A stretch of 5,964 nucleotides of DNA from Bacteroidota bacterium. Its GTDB lineage: Bacteria; Bacteroidota; Bacteroidia; Bacteroidales; B18-G4. Below the pieces are notes generated by a model. That model was not told where the DNA came from. It did no database searches and worked only from the letters and a program-made list of their open reading frames with translations. Within the stretch, counting starts at the first letter, position 1. Every line of letters starts with the position of its first letter. Both the position numbers and the translations under genes were made by a program. Shown here one piece after another: positions 1 through 5,964 of the stretch. Where the stretch lies: assembly GCA_003648575.1 (NCBI GenBank), contig QMPN01000190.1, forward strand, positions 1 through 5,964, read 5' to 3'.

Positions 1-1364
1 AATATCAGCAGGATGCCTCCTACCGCTATCATGGAATATTTCAGTCCGTTAAGCAATAGTTTGTTGTCCCGTTCTTTCTCAAATACCCTGGCAAGGGCCA
101 GGATGGCAAGCAATGGGATGGCAAACTCCGCTATGACCAATATCATGGTTACCGCCCTGAATTTGTTATAGCCCGGGAAGAAATCCAGGAAGAGGTTGGT
201 GAACCACATAAAATTCTGCCCCCAGGCAAGCATGATGGATAATAAGCTTACCGTTAGCAGCCACCATTTCAACTTACCCCTGACTACGATCAGGCCGAAG
301 ATAAAAAGGAAAAAGATGAGTGCACCGACATAAACCGGTCCTGAAGTGAATGGCTGTGTTCCCCAATATAAAGGCAACTGACTGGCAATGGCCTTGGCAT
401 CGTTCTTAGGTACGCGGTAGTTCACCAGCATTTCGTAGGTATTGGAGTTTTCTCCAACACTCCCGTATGACGCACCTCCCATAAAATCGGGGATCAGCAG
501 CGTCCAGGTCTCACCAATACCATAGCTCCACTGGGTAATATAATCACGGTCGAGGCCGCTTGTTTTATTTTCTTCGTTGGAAGTCAATTCCGACTTGCCC
601 CTGGTAGTATATTGCGAGTGATCGGATGAGATCAACAGGCTGGTGGCATGTGTACCCACCGCCAGCAGGGCAGCGATAGCCAGTACTCCTGTGGCCTTTA
701 AGAAATGTGGCCATGTCTTGTTTCGAAAGGTTTCAACCAGCTCGAATATGCCGTAAACCAGGATGATCATAAAGAGATAATAGGTGATCTGAAGGTGGTT
801 TGCAGCAATCTCCAAAGCCAGGAAAAATGCTGTAAGCAATCCACCGGCAATATATTTCCCCCTGTATGCCAGTATGATCCCCGCAACGACCGGGGCCATA
901 TATGCCACCGCCGATGCCTTGGAATTATGGCCGGCTTCTATGATAATGAAGAAGTAGGAGGAAAAGGCAAATGCCAGCGCTCCAATGGCAGCAAGCCATG
1001 GCTTGACACGCAGTACCAGTAAGAGTATGAAAAACCCCAGAAAGTAGATAAATACCTGGTTAGCGGGATGTGGAAGTCCAAGCCCTAAGGCCTTGTTAAC
1101 TTTCTTGAAGAGATTTCCTTCAAATTGTACCGAGATGAAATAAGCCGGCATACCCCCGAACATGCTGTTGGTCCAGAGGGTATTGTCCTCATAGGTTCTG
1201 TTATGATCAGTAATTTCTTTCGACATGCCCTTGAAGCGGTCGATATCACCTTGTTTCAGCTTTTTTCCTTCCAGGATGGGAGAAAAATAAATCAGGCTGA
1301 TCAGCACAAAGGCCAGGATCGCAACAAGGTAAGGGACTAATTTCTTGAAATCGAACTTTTCCAT
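1..1364 (-). CDS. YfhO-family polytopic membrane protein, N-terminal 454 residues (cut by left window edge)
   Basis: Reading the minus strand from the ATG at 1364-1362 gives 454 codons without a stop up to the window edge, so the C-terminus is missing. The protein starts MEKFDFKKLVPY and has a first membrane helix at about residues 10-30. An extracytoplasmic loop follows with QGD (38-40) and a WTNSMFGGMPAY stretch (64-75). Then come many hydrophobic segments (roughly 103-120, 125-142, 152-167, 171-187, 194-210, 223-239, 343-361, 367-382, 404-425, 442 onward). Short conserved-looking motifs are AGHNSK (144-149), NHLQITYY (189-196) and PDFMGG (292-297). This pattern matches the long YfhO-type proteins of Bacteroidota, which resemble GT-C glycosyltransferases. 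In Firmicutes YfhO is linked to glycosylation of cell-wall polymers; the Bacteroidota role is not established, so no substrate is claimed. The 86-base gap to the DUF4834 gene upstream shows no clear TAnnTTTG promoter, so co-transcription with that gene is likely. Confidence 0.85.
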   Translation of the reverse strand, partial: MEKFDFKKLVPYLVAILAFVLISLIYFSPILEGKKLKQGDIDRFKGMSKEITDHNRTYEDNTLWTNSMFGGMPAYFISVQFEGNLFKKVNKALGLGLPHPANQVFIYFLGFFILLLVLRVKPWLAAIGALAFAFSSYFFIIIEAGHNSKASAVAYMAPVVAGIILAYRGKYIAGGLLTAFFLALEIAANHLQITYYLFMIILVYGIFELVETFRNKTWPHFLKATGVLAIAALLAVGTHATSLLISSDHSQYTTRGKSELTSNEENKTSGLDRDYITQWSYGIGETWTLLIPDFMGGASYGSVGENSNTYEMLVNYRVPKNDAKAIASQLPLYWGTQPFTSGPVYVGALIFFLFIFGLIVVRGKLKWWLLTVSLLSIMLAWGQNFMWFTNLFLDFFPGYNKFRAVTMILVIAEFAIPLLAILALARVFEKERDNKLLLNGLKYSMIAVGGILLI

Positions 1365-1421
1365 GCTTAAATATTTGGTTTACAGTACGAGCTGTGTGGC
1401 TTGGACCGTGAGGACAATAAA

Positions 1422-1449
1422 CTCAACACCCAACCCTCAACACTCAACA
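1422..1449 (-). repeat. Four tandem heptamers, TGTTGAG unit, directly after the DUF4834 stop codon
   Basis: On the minus strand four 7-base units stand in exact register: TGTTGAG, TGTTGAG, GGTTGGG, TGTTGAG. Three are identical and the third differs at two positions. The array begins two bases after the TAA stop codon of the DUF4834 gene and lies in the 86-base gap before the YfhO gene. The unit length is not a multiple of three and contains TGA, so it is not coding. It is not self-complementary and so is not a terminator. The rest of the gap (1365-1421) shows no recognisable element. Function unknown. Confidence 0.75.
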
Positions 1450-1450
1450 C

Positions 1451-1720
1451 TTAATCTATTTCTTCAAAGTCAACATATTCCCCCAGGTTTTCGGTAGAGC
1501 CTTTTTTATCCTTACCGGGAGTTTTATCAATGCTAACCTCCCCTTCTTTATGTGGTTTTTTATTCAGATCGTCGGGATTGATTCCCATCTGCTCCATCAT
1601 CTTTTTTTGCTTTCTTTTCACCCAGTACAAGAGTAAACGGGGAAATACATACCTGAAAAACAGGGAAAAACCCAGCCATATCAGGACTAATATCAGAATA
1701 AAATTTAAAAATGATTCCAT
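1451..1720 (-). CDS. Small single-pass membrane protein, DUF4834 family
   Basis: A complete 89-residue protein. Residues 4-22 form one hydrophobic membrane helix, followed by an FPRLLLYW segment and a basic cluster at 35-40 (KRKQKK), which by the positive-inside rule puts the C-terminus in the cytoplasm. The tail (about 42-89) is charged, low in complexity and probably disordered, and ends in an acidic GEYVDFEEID motif. Short N-terminal helix, basic stretch, disordered linker and a terminal VDFEE-like motif are the layout of the Bacteroidota DUF4834 family, whose function is unknown. The start at 1720 is chosen because it places the helix at the very N-terminus. The gene lies 75 bases after typA and 86 bases before the YfhO gene, all on one strand, so it may share a transcript with either. 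An 11-base palindrome lies just upstream (1732-1742). The family call comes from pattern memory and was not checked by a search. Confidence 0.8.
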   Translation of the reverse strand: MESFLNFILILVLIWLGFSLFFRYVFPRLLLYWVKRKQKKMMEQMGINPDDLNKKPHKEGEVSIDKTPGKDKKGSTENLGEYVDFEEID

Positions 1721-1731
1721 AGCTCAATGTG

Positions 1732-1742
1732 CCGCACTGCGG
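1732..1742. promoter_or_regulatory. GC-rich 11-base palindrome upstream of the DUF4834 start (possible operator)
   Basis: CCGCA-C-TGCGG is a perfect inverted repeat with 5-base arms around one central base. It ends 11 bases before the DUF4834 start codon, in an otherwise AT-rich spacer that also holds a 12-base AT palindrome (TATTAATTAATA, 1763-1774). A one-base centre cannot form an RNA hairpin, so if functional it would act as a DNA-protein site. Its length is within what chance allows, and no recognisable promoter accompanies it. Confidence 0.2.
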
Positions 1743-1795
1743 GAGAAAATGTGATGCTAAATTATTAATTAATAGCGAAAGGACTTCTTAAAATA

Positions 1796-3622
1796 TTATA
1801 AAACCGGCGTTTTGCGGTTTCGCTCGCGCTTACGATCATGCTCAGAAAGCAAGATCTTTCTGATGCGGATAGACTTGGGAGTGACTTCCAGGTACTCATC
1901 TTCACCAATATACTCCATGGCTTCCTCCAGCGAGAATTTCACTGCCGGTGCAATGGATAGTTTTTCATCGGAGCCTGATGCCCGCATATTGGTCAGCTTC
2001 TTGGTCTTGATCACGTTGATGATAAGATCATCATACCTGGTACTCTCACCGATGACCTGTCCGGCATAGATCTCCTCATTTGGATCGATATGGAACTTAC
2101 CCCTGTCCTGGGCCTTACTCAGTGAGTATGCAATGGATGTTCCTGTTTCCATGGCGATCAGTGCGCCGTTCCTTCTGCTCACGATATCACCCTTCCAAGG
2201 CTCAAAGGCTTTGAACCGGTGTGAGAGCACTGCTTCCCCTTCTGTAACCGTCATGATGGGATTGGCAAGGCCGATAAGGCCCCTGGCTGAGATCTTGAAC
2301 TCCAGGTTGATCCTGTCATTCTTGTTTTCGATATTCAGGATATCACCCCTTCGCCTGGTAACGATCTCTATCACTTTTCCTGAAAAGGCCTCAGAAACAT
2401 TTACGTTCAAGAGTTCGACAGGTTCATGCTTGAAGCCATCGATTTCTTTGATGACCACCTTGGGCTGGCCAAGTTGAAATTCATATCCTTCCCTTCTCAT
2501 CGTTTCCACGAGTATTGACAAGTGCAATATGCCCCTGCCATAAACAAGCAGTTTGTCGGGTGAATCTGTTTCCTCTACCCTCAGTGCCAGATTTTTCTCT
2601 GTTTCTTTAAATAATCTATCCCTCACATGCCTCGAAGTAACAAATTTGCCCTCCCTCCCGAAGAAAGGAGAATTGTTAATTGTAAAAAGCATGCTCATGG
2701 TAGGCTCATCCACCGCGATAGGTTTCAAGGCTTCCGGTTCGTGGAAATCAGCGATGGTATCACCGATATCGAAATTTTCCAAGCCCATAACTGCCACGAT
2801 CTCGCCCGATCCTATTTCAGTTTTTATTTTTTCTTTCCCCAGTCCTTCAAAGCGGTATAATTCTTTCACAACCGATTTATTGACGAAGCCATTTCTTTGC
2901 ACGATGGAGACCTGGTCTCCCATTTTGATGCTGCCACGATGTATGCGGCCAACTGCAATCCTGCCGGTGTATGAAGAATAATCGAGAGAGCTGATCTGCA
3001 ATTGCAGTCTTCCCGGATTGTCTTCAGGAGGATCAAAATATTCGATGATGGTATCGAGCAGATACGTCACATCTTCAGCAGGCTCCTTCCAGTCGGCACC
3101 CATCCACCCTTGCTTGGAGGAACCATATACCGTCGGAAAATTCAACTGATCTTCAGTGGCATCCAGTGAAAACATGAGTTCGAAAACATCTTCATTTGTC
3201 TCTTCAGGATTACAATTTGGTTTATCTACCTTATTAACTACAACAATGGGTTTCAAACCCATTTCCAGGGCTTTTTGCAGCACAAAACGCGTTTGTGGCA
3301 TAGGCCCTTCGAAAGCATCTACGAGCAGAAGCACACCATCTGCCATATTCAACACACGTTCAACTTCACCGCCAAAGTCGGAGTGACCCGGTGTATCAAT
3401 AATGTTGATCTTAGTGTCTTTGTATCTGACAGAGACATTCTTGGAGAGTATGGTGATCCCTCTTTCCCTTTCCAGGTCACTAGAATCGAGGATGAGGTCC
3501 TCTACCTCCTGGTTGTCCCTGAACAACTTCACCTGGTGCAGTATCCTGTCGACCAGGGTAGTCTTTCCATGATCGACATGGGCAATGATGGCAATGTTTC
3601 TTATTTCCATATAATTTTGCAT
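1796..3622 (-). CDS. typA: Translational GTPase TypA/BipA
   Basis: A complete 608-residue ribosome-binding GTPase, the normal size for the family. The GTPase domain has G1 AHVDHGKT (14-21), G2 RGIT (54-57), G3 DTPGH (76-80), G4 NKVD (130-133) and a G5-like SSK (168-170). An EF-Tu-like beta-barrel follows (about 204-295), then an EF-G III-like domain with the family stretch GRGILHLSILVETMRREG (362-379), an EF-G V-like domain (about 398-480) and the BipA-specific C-terminal domain with NMRASGSDEK (545-554). It acts in the cytosol in large-subunit assembly and stress or cold adaptation; this comes from family knowledge. Two starts are possible: ATG at 3622 (MQNYMEIRN) or ATG at 3610 (MEIRN). The first touches the T-tract of the upstream terminator, leaving no leader outside the hairpin. 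The second leaves an A-rich 12-base leader and better fits homologues that begin just before IRNIAIIAHVDHGKT. No Bacteroidota-type promoter was found between rpmH and typA. Confidence 0.97.
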   Translation of the reverse strand: MQNYMEIRNIAIIAHVDHGKTTLVDRILHQVKLFRDNQEVEDLILDSSDLERERGITILSKNVSVRYKDTKINIIDTPGHSDFGGEVERVLNMADGVLLLVDAFEGPMPQTRFVLQKALEMGLKPIVVVNKVDKPNCNPEETNEDVFELMFSLDATEDQLNFPTVYGSSKQGWMGADWKEPAEDVTYLLDTIIEYFDPPEDNPGRLQLQISSLDYSSYTGRIAVGRIHRGSIKMGDQVSIVQRNGFVNKSVVKELYRFEGLGKEKIKTEIGSGEIVAVMGLENFDIGDTIADFHEPEALKPIAVDEPTMSMLFTINNSPFFGREGKFVTSRHVRDRLFKETEKNLALRVEETDSPDKLLVYGRGILHLSILVETMRREGYEFQLGQPKVVIKEIDGFKHEPVELLNVNVSEAFSGKVIEIVTRRRGDILNIENKNDRINLEFKISARGLIGLANPIMTVTEGEAVLSHRFKAFEPWKGDIVSRRNGALIAMETGTSIAYSLSKAQDRGKFHIDPNEEIYAGQVIGESTRYDDLIINVIKTKKLTNMRASGSDEKLSIAPAVKFSLEEAMEYIGEDEYLEVTPKSIRIRKILLSEHDRKRERNRKTPVL

Positions 3623-3651
3623 AAAAAAACCCCGCTAATAAGCGGGGTTTT
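3623..3651 (-). terminator. Intrinsic terminator between rpmH and typA, touching the typA start codon
   Basis: In the minus-strand RNA the stem CCCCGCU / AGCGGGG (7 bp, perfect) closes a 4-base loop (UAUU) and is followed by seven U residues. An A-run in front of the stem can pair with the first four U's, extending it to 11 bp. The hairpin starts six bases after the rpmH stop codon (3658), so it is placed to end the rpmH transcript. The last U (3623) is the base directly before the ATG of typA at 3622. A-runs and T-runs on both sides make it potentially bidirectional, but no plus-strand gene converges on it. Confidence 0.9.
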
Positions 3652-3657
3652 GGAAGT

Positions 3658-3807
3658 TTATCTCATTTCATCAGATACAGTTAGACGCTTCCTGCCTTTC
3701 GCTCGGCGTGCTTTGATCACCTTCTGCCCGTTAACAGACGACATCCTTTTCCTGAATCCGTGTTTGTTCTTGCGTTTCCTGTTTGATGGTTGAAATGTTC
3801 TTTTCAT
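3658..3807 (-). CDS. rpmH: 50S ribosomal protein L34
   Basis: A complete 49-residue, very basic protein starting [20 protein letters not shown] and continuing with [25 protein letters not shown] (residues 21-45). This is the full L34 signature: the MKRTFQPS start, the NKHGFR core, and the RRAKGRK motif that binds 23S rRNA. It is an assembled part of the large ribosomal subunit. The start is fixed by the invariant MKRTFQ. It has its own strong promoter just upstream and a strong terminator six bases after its stop, so it can form a short single-gene transcript. In many other bacteria rpmH sits with rnpA and dnaA; here its neighbours are pepD and typA. Confidence 0.98.
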   Translation of the reverse strand: MKRTFQPSNRKRKNKHGFRKRMSSVNGQKVIKARRAKGRKRLTVSDEMR

Positions 3808-3829
3808 TTTATCTTCTTTTTTGGGAGTG

Positions 3830-3860
3830 CAAAAATAGCGCTTTTTTTATTATTGACAAA
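3830..3860 (-). promoter_or_regulatory. Bacteroidota-type promoter for rpmH
   Basis: On the minus strand a TTTG (3860-3857) is followed after 19 bases by TATTTTTG (3837-3830), a perfect fit to the Bacteroidota -33/-7 pattern TTTG...TAnnTTTG with normal spacing. The expected start of transcription is a few bases further on (about 3822-3826), leaving a short leader of under 20 bases with an A/G-rich run before the rpmH ATG. The TTTG begins on the base right after the pepD stop codon, so promoter and gene end are packed without a spacer. A small palindrome (AGCGCT, 3837-3842), flanked by an A-run and a T-run, overlaps the first base of the -7 box. Confidence 0.85.
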
Positions 3861-5321
3861 TTATTTTGCAGGAATATTTTTTAACGTCTCTGCAAGATAA
3901 TCCCAGAACAGAGCTACCGTTGGTATGTTAACCATCTCGTCGGGTGAGTGAGGATTACGAATTGTTGGTCCGAAAGAGATCATATCCCAATGAGGATATG
4001 ATGATCCAAGGATACCACATTCCAGTCCGGCATGGATCACCTTCACCGCGGGAACCTTGCCGAAATTCTTATTATAAACCTCTTTCATTTCGTTGAGGAT
4101 GGCTGAATCCACATTGGGTTTCCAACCCGGGTAGTCACCTGAATTCGCTGCTTTAGCACCGGCTTCAGTAAAGACATCGTAAATGGTTTTAGCCACTTTT
4201 ACTTTATCTGCATCCACAGCACTCCTCTGCAGGCTTGCCATTTCGATCATTCCGTCAGCTGATTTGATCACAGCCAGGTTGGTTGAAGTTTCAACAACAT
4301 CAGGCATATTCTTATCCATGGCGATCACGCCGTTAGGACAATTTTCCACTGCCTGGTAAAGCCCGCGAGTTGACTTTTCGTCGATGAGGCTTGCGGCAAT
4401 ATCGCTTTCTTCAACATCAATCTCCAGTCCGGGGTCTGCATCTTTAAAAATATCCTGCTGCGCTATTGCATAGGTGGAAACGAATCCCAGGAAATCATCT
4501 TTGTTCTCAGCAGGGATTACCACAACTGAAAATGCTTCACGTGGGATGGCGTTGCGAAGGCTGCCACCATTAATAGAGGCCAGTCTGAGACCAAACTTAT
4601 CTGCAGCTTCTGCCAGCAGACCGTTCATGATCTTGTTTGCATTTCCACGGTTCAGGTTGATATCCAATCCTGAATGACCACCTTTCAGGCCGATCACACT
4701 GATCTTAAATGTAATACCGCCATCGAAAACAGTTTCTTCAGTATAATCGAAGACACCCACGGTATCAACACCACCGGCACATCCAATATACAGTTCGCCT
4801 TCGTCCTCAGAATCGAGGTTCATCAGGATGTCACCATCCAGAAGACCCGGTATCAGTCCGTTGGCACCGGTCATGCCTGTTTCCTCATCAGAGGTAAAAA
4901 GCGCTTCTACAGGTCCGTGTTGCATCTCAGTATCCTGCAGTACGGCCATCGCGGCAGCAGCACCGATACCATTGTCGGCACCCAGTGTGGTACCCCTGGC
5001 TTTCACCCAGTCACCATCAATGAAAGCATCGATAGGGTCTGTCTCAAAATTATGATCTGTCCCGCTATTCTTTTGCGGAACCATATCGAGGTGGGCCTGA
5101 AGGATCACGCCTTTACAGCCTTCCATACCCGCTGTAGCAGGCTTTTTGATGATAATATTATCTACTTCATCTTTGTAGGTTTCAAGTCCTAGTTTTTTTC
5201 CAAATTCCATCATGAATGCCTGGATGGCATCTTCATGTTTGGATGGCCTGGGCACCTGGGTAAGCTGATAAAAGTTTTCCCAGAGCGCTTCAGGTTTCAA
5301 GTTTCTGATTTCATCACTCAT
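3861..5321 (-). CDS. pepD: Aminoacyl-histidine dipeptidase (peptidase family M20C, PepD-like)
   Basis: A complete 486-residue, di-zinc, cytosolic dipeptidase of the type that cleaves Xaa-His dipeptides such as carnosine. Motifs seen: AHLDMVP (76-82) with metal ligand H77 and catalytic-type D79; GADNGIG (114-120) with bridging D116; SDEETGMTGA (144-153) with general base E146 and ligand E147; NLDSED (168-173) with D170; and NPHSPDE (456-462) with H458. These seven residues are those known from Vibrio PepD (80, 82, 119, 149, 150, 173, 461), each shifted by three. The lid/dimerisation domain lies between, including GGHSGLDI (214-221). There is no signal peptide. The start at 5321 gives a normal N-terminus (LKPEALWENFYQLTQVPRPS, 9-28). 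The gene follows an MFS transporter gene by 85 bases, with a hairpin in the gap. No terminator is seen before the rpmH promoter, so some read-through into rpmH is possible. Exact substrate is inferred from the family. Confidence 0.96.
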   Translation of the reverse strand: MSDEIRNLKPEALWENFYQLTQVPRPSKHEDAIQAFMMEFGKKLGLETYKDEVDNIIIKKPATAGMEGCKGVILQAHLDMVPQKNSGTDHNFETDPIDAFIDGDWVKARGTTLGADNGIGAAAAMAVLQDTEMQHGPVEALFTSDEETGMTGANGLIPGLLDGDILMNLDSEDEGELYIGCAGGVDTVGVFDYTEETVFDGGITFKISVIGLKGGHSGLDINLNRGNANKIMNGLLAEAADKFGLRLASINGGSLRNAIPREAFSVVVIPAENKDDFLGFVSTYAIAQQDIFKDADPGLEIDVEESDIAASLIDEKSTRGLYQAVENCPNGVIAMDKNMPDVVETSTNLAVIKSADGMIEMASLQRSAVDADKVKVAKTIYDVFTEAGAKAANSGDYPGWKPNVDSAILNEMKEVYNKNFGKVPAVKVIHAGLECGILGSSYPHWDMISFGPTIRNPHSPDEMVNIPTVALFWDYLAETLKNIPAK

Positions 5322-5348
5322 TGTATAAATATTTAAGTTCTCATTGGC

Positions 5349-5390
5349 AGCAAAAGGCCATTTCCGAATTGTTGAAAATGACCTTTCACC
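5349..5390 (-). terminator. Long imperfect hairpin between the MFS gene and pepD (weak terminator or leader structure)
   Basis: Arms 5386-5374 and 5365-5353 form 13 continuous pairs in the minus-strand RNA (AAAGGUCAUUUUC with GGAAAUGGCCUUU) around an 8-base loop. Two of the pairs are G-U. Four further outer pairs, three of them G-U, can extend the stem to 5390/5349. On the plus strand the two G-U positions become C-A mismatches, so the structure is favoured only in the sense of the flanking genes. It begins 17 bases after the transporter stop codon and ends 27 bases before pepD. The U-run is short (UUUU, mostly inside the stem), so it may be a weak terminator, an mRNA-stabilising end or a pepD leader element. 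Confidence 0.5.
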
Positions 5391-5406
5391 ATACTATTTC
5401 TAATTC

Positions 5407-5964
5407 TTATTTCTGGATATTAGGTTGTTCAAGCCCGTATCCTTTTTTGCGATCCTCCACCCTTAACATGAAAGCAAAGAATAGGGATACGATCGAAAGG
5501 CCAAGGAATATGAGCATATCATAAAAATAATCATATGTGATGTTCAACTTTTCCTTTTGAATAATTGTATATGCATTATTTCGGCCAATCAATATTATTT
5601 TTTCGAGTGTTTCTTCCTTGTCACCGGTCACATCAATATTACTGATTCCAGTAGCGATACTCATATAAATCTCATTTCTCACATTTTCCGTATCGACCTC
5701 TTCAATTGCCACAGGGATATATTCAGTATACTGAACAATAGAATCAACAGTAGCCCCAGTGGTTTTATCAAGTGCCATGCCTATCTCAATATCTGTGAAT
5801 GAATCTTCCGGCAACATTTCTTTGAACGCTTTCTCTATAGCTGACCTCACCAATATTTTGTTTGGAGAAACATCAGGATTAGTAGCATTTAGCACGAAGC
5901 CGAGAATCAAAGGAATAAATAAAAGGCCTATGTTCTGAATCCAGAATATAACAGCATAGGCTGT
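5407..5964 (-). CDS. MFS transporter, C-terminal 185 residues (cut by right window edge)
   Basis: The minus-strand frame is open from the window edge to the stop at 5409-5407. It begins within a helix (TAYAVIFWIQNIGLLFIPLI), so the true start is outside the window; the TTG at 5910 is an internal leucine codon, not a start. Membrane helices are at fragment residues about 5-25 (probably TM11) and 149-167 (TM12). The cytoplasmic end RVEDRKKGYGLEQPN is typical of a group of Bacteroidota MFS transporters. Between the two helices lies an insert of about 120 residues, mostly polar and acidic, with predicted helix and strand content; in the standard MFS topology it would face the periplasm. In ordinary relatives this loop is much shorter. 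Substrate cannot be read from the fragment. The neighbouring dipeptidase gene makes peptide or amino-acid transport possible, but this is inference only. Confidence 0.8.
   Translation of the reverse strand, partial: TAYAVIFWIQNIGLLFIPLILGFVLNATNPDVSPNKILVRSAIEKAFKEMLPEDSFTDIEIGMALDKTTGATVDSIVQYTEYIPVAIEEVDTENVRNEIYMSIATGISNIDVTGDKEETLEKIILIGRNNAYTIIQKEKLNITYDYFYDMLIFLGLSIVSLFFAFMLRVEDRKKGYGLEQPNIQK

Noticed and set aside
705..1340. Plus-strand open frames opposite the left-edge gene
   Set aside because: The minus strand here carries one uninterrupted 454-codon membrane-protein frame; the plus-strand frames are short and resemble no family.
1721..1795. Search for a typA terminator or a DUF4834 promoter
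   Set aside because: No GC-rich stem followed by a T-run and no TAnnTTTG match was found; only the two palindromes are notable.
3275..3793. 172-codon open frame on the plus strand across typA and rpmH
   Set aside because: It lies opposite two certain genes, its translation shows no domain or hydrophobic pattern, and no promoter precedes it; it is a shadow of the minus-strand genes.
3831..3848. A-run, AGCGCT, T-run as a pepD terminator
   Set aside because: The 6-base palindrome has no loop bases, so it cannot form a stable hairpin, and it lies within the rpmH promoter.
4674..5192. 172-codon open frame on the plus strand opposite pepD
   Set aside because: The complementary strand encodes PepD with all catalytic residues; the frame is cysteine- and histidine-rich only as a by-product of that coding.
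5908..5910. TTG as the start of a separate 167-residue protein
   Set aside because: The frame stays open up to the window edge and the extra residues complete a membrane helix, so the TTG is an internal codon of a longer transporter.
1..5964. Novel defence system, CRISPR array, mobile element or RNA gene
   Set aside because: The window is filled by recognisable housekeeping and envelope genes; no transposase, direct-repeat array, tRNA-like fold or foreign-looking composition was seen.

Overview
The window looks like a piece of a Bacteroidota chromosome, probably an environmental Bacteroidales-like lineage. The evidence is a DUF4834-type small membrane protein next to a YfhO-type membrane protein, a Bacteroidota-style MFS transporter ending in RKKGYGLE, a Bacteroidota promoter of the TTTG / TAnnTTTG type in front of rpmH, and the absence of clear Shine-Dalgarno sequences. 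Every supported gene is on the minus strand, so transcription runs from the right edge to the left. No gene is supported on the plus strand.

In transcription order: (1) 5964-5407, the 3' end of an MFS transporter, cut by the window edge, with an unusually long soluble insert before its last membrane helix; (2) 5390-5349, a long hairpin whose two variant positions pair (G-U) only in the minus-strand RNA; (3) 5321-3861, a complete M20C aminoacyl-histidine dipeptidase (pepD) with all expected metal and catalytic residues; (4) 3860-3830, a near-ideal Bacteroidota promoter beginning directly after the pepD stop codon; (5) 3807-3658, ribosomal protein L34 (rpmH); (6) 3651-3623, a strong intrinsic terminator whose T-tract touches the next start codon; (7) 3622-1796, the translational GTPase TypA/BipA; (8) 1720-1451, a DUF4834 membrane protein; (9) 1449-1422, four heptamer repeats (TGTTGAG); (10) 1364-1, the N-terminal 454 residues of a YfhO-family polytopic membrane protein, cut by the left edge.

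Functionally these are mostly housekeeping genes. The transporter and dipeptidase may form a peptide or nutrient-use pair (inference). L34 and TypA both belong to the large ribosomal subunit and its assembly, and the terminator between them suggests that TypA expression is set by read-through or by a promoter not recognisable here. DUF4834 and YfhO are envelope proteins. I found no mobile element, CRISPR array, tRNA, rRNA or defence system, and no stretch above 300 bases lacks a gene. The most notable signals are the rpmH-typA terminator layout, the MFS loop insert, the strand-specific hairpin and the heptamer repeat.
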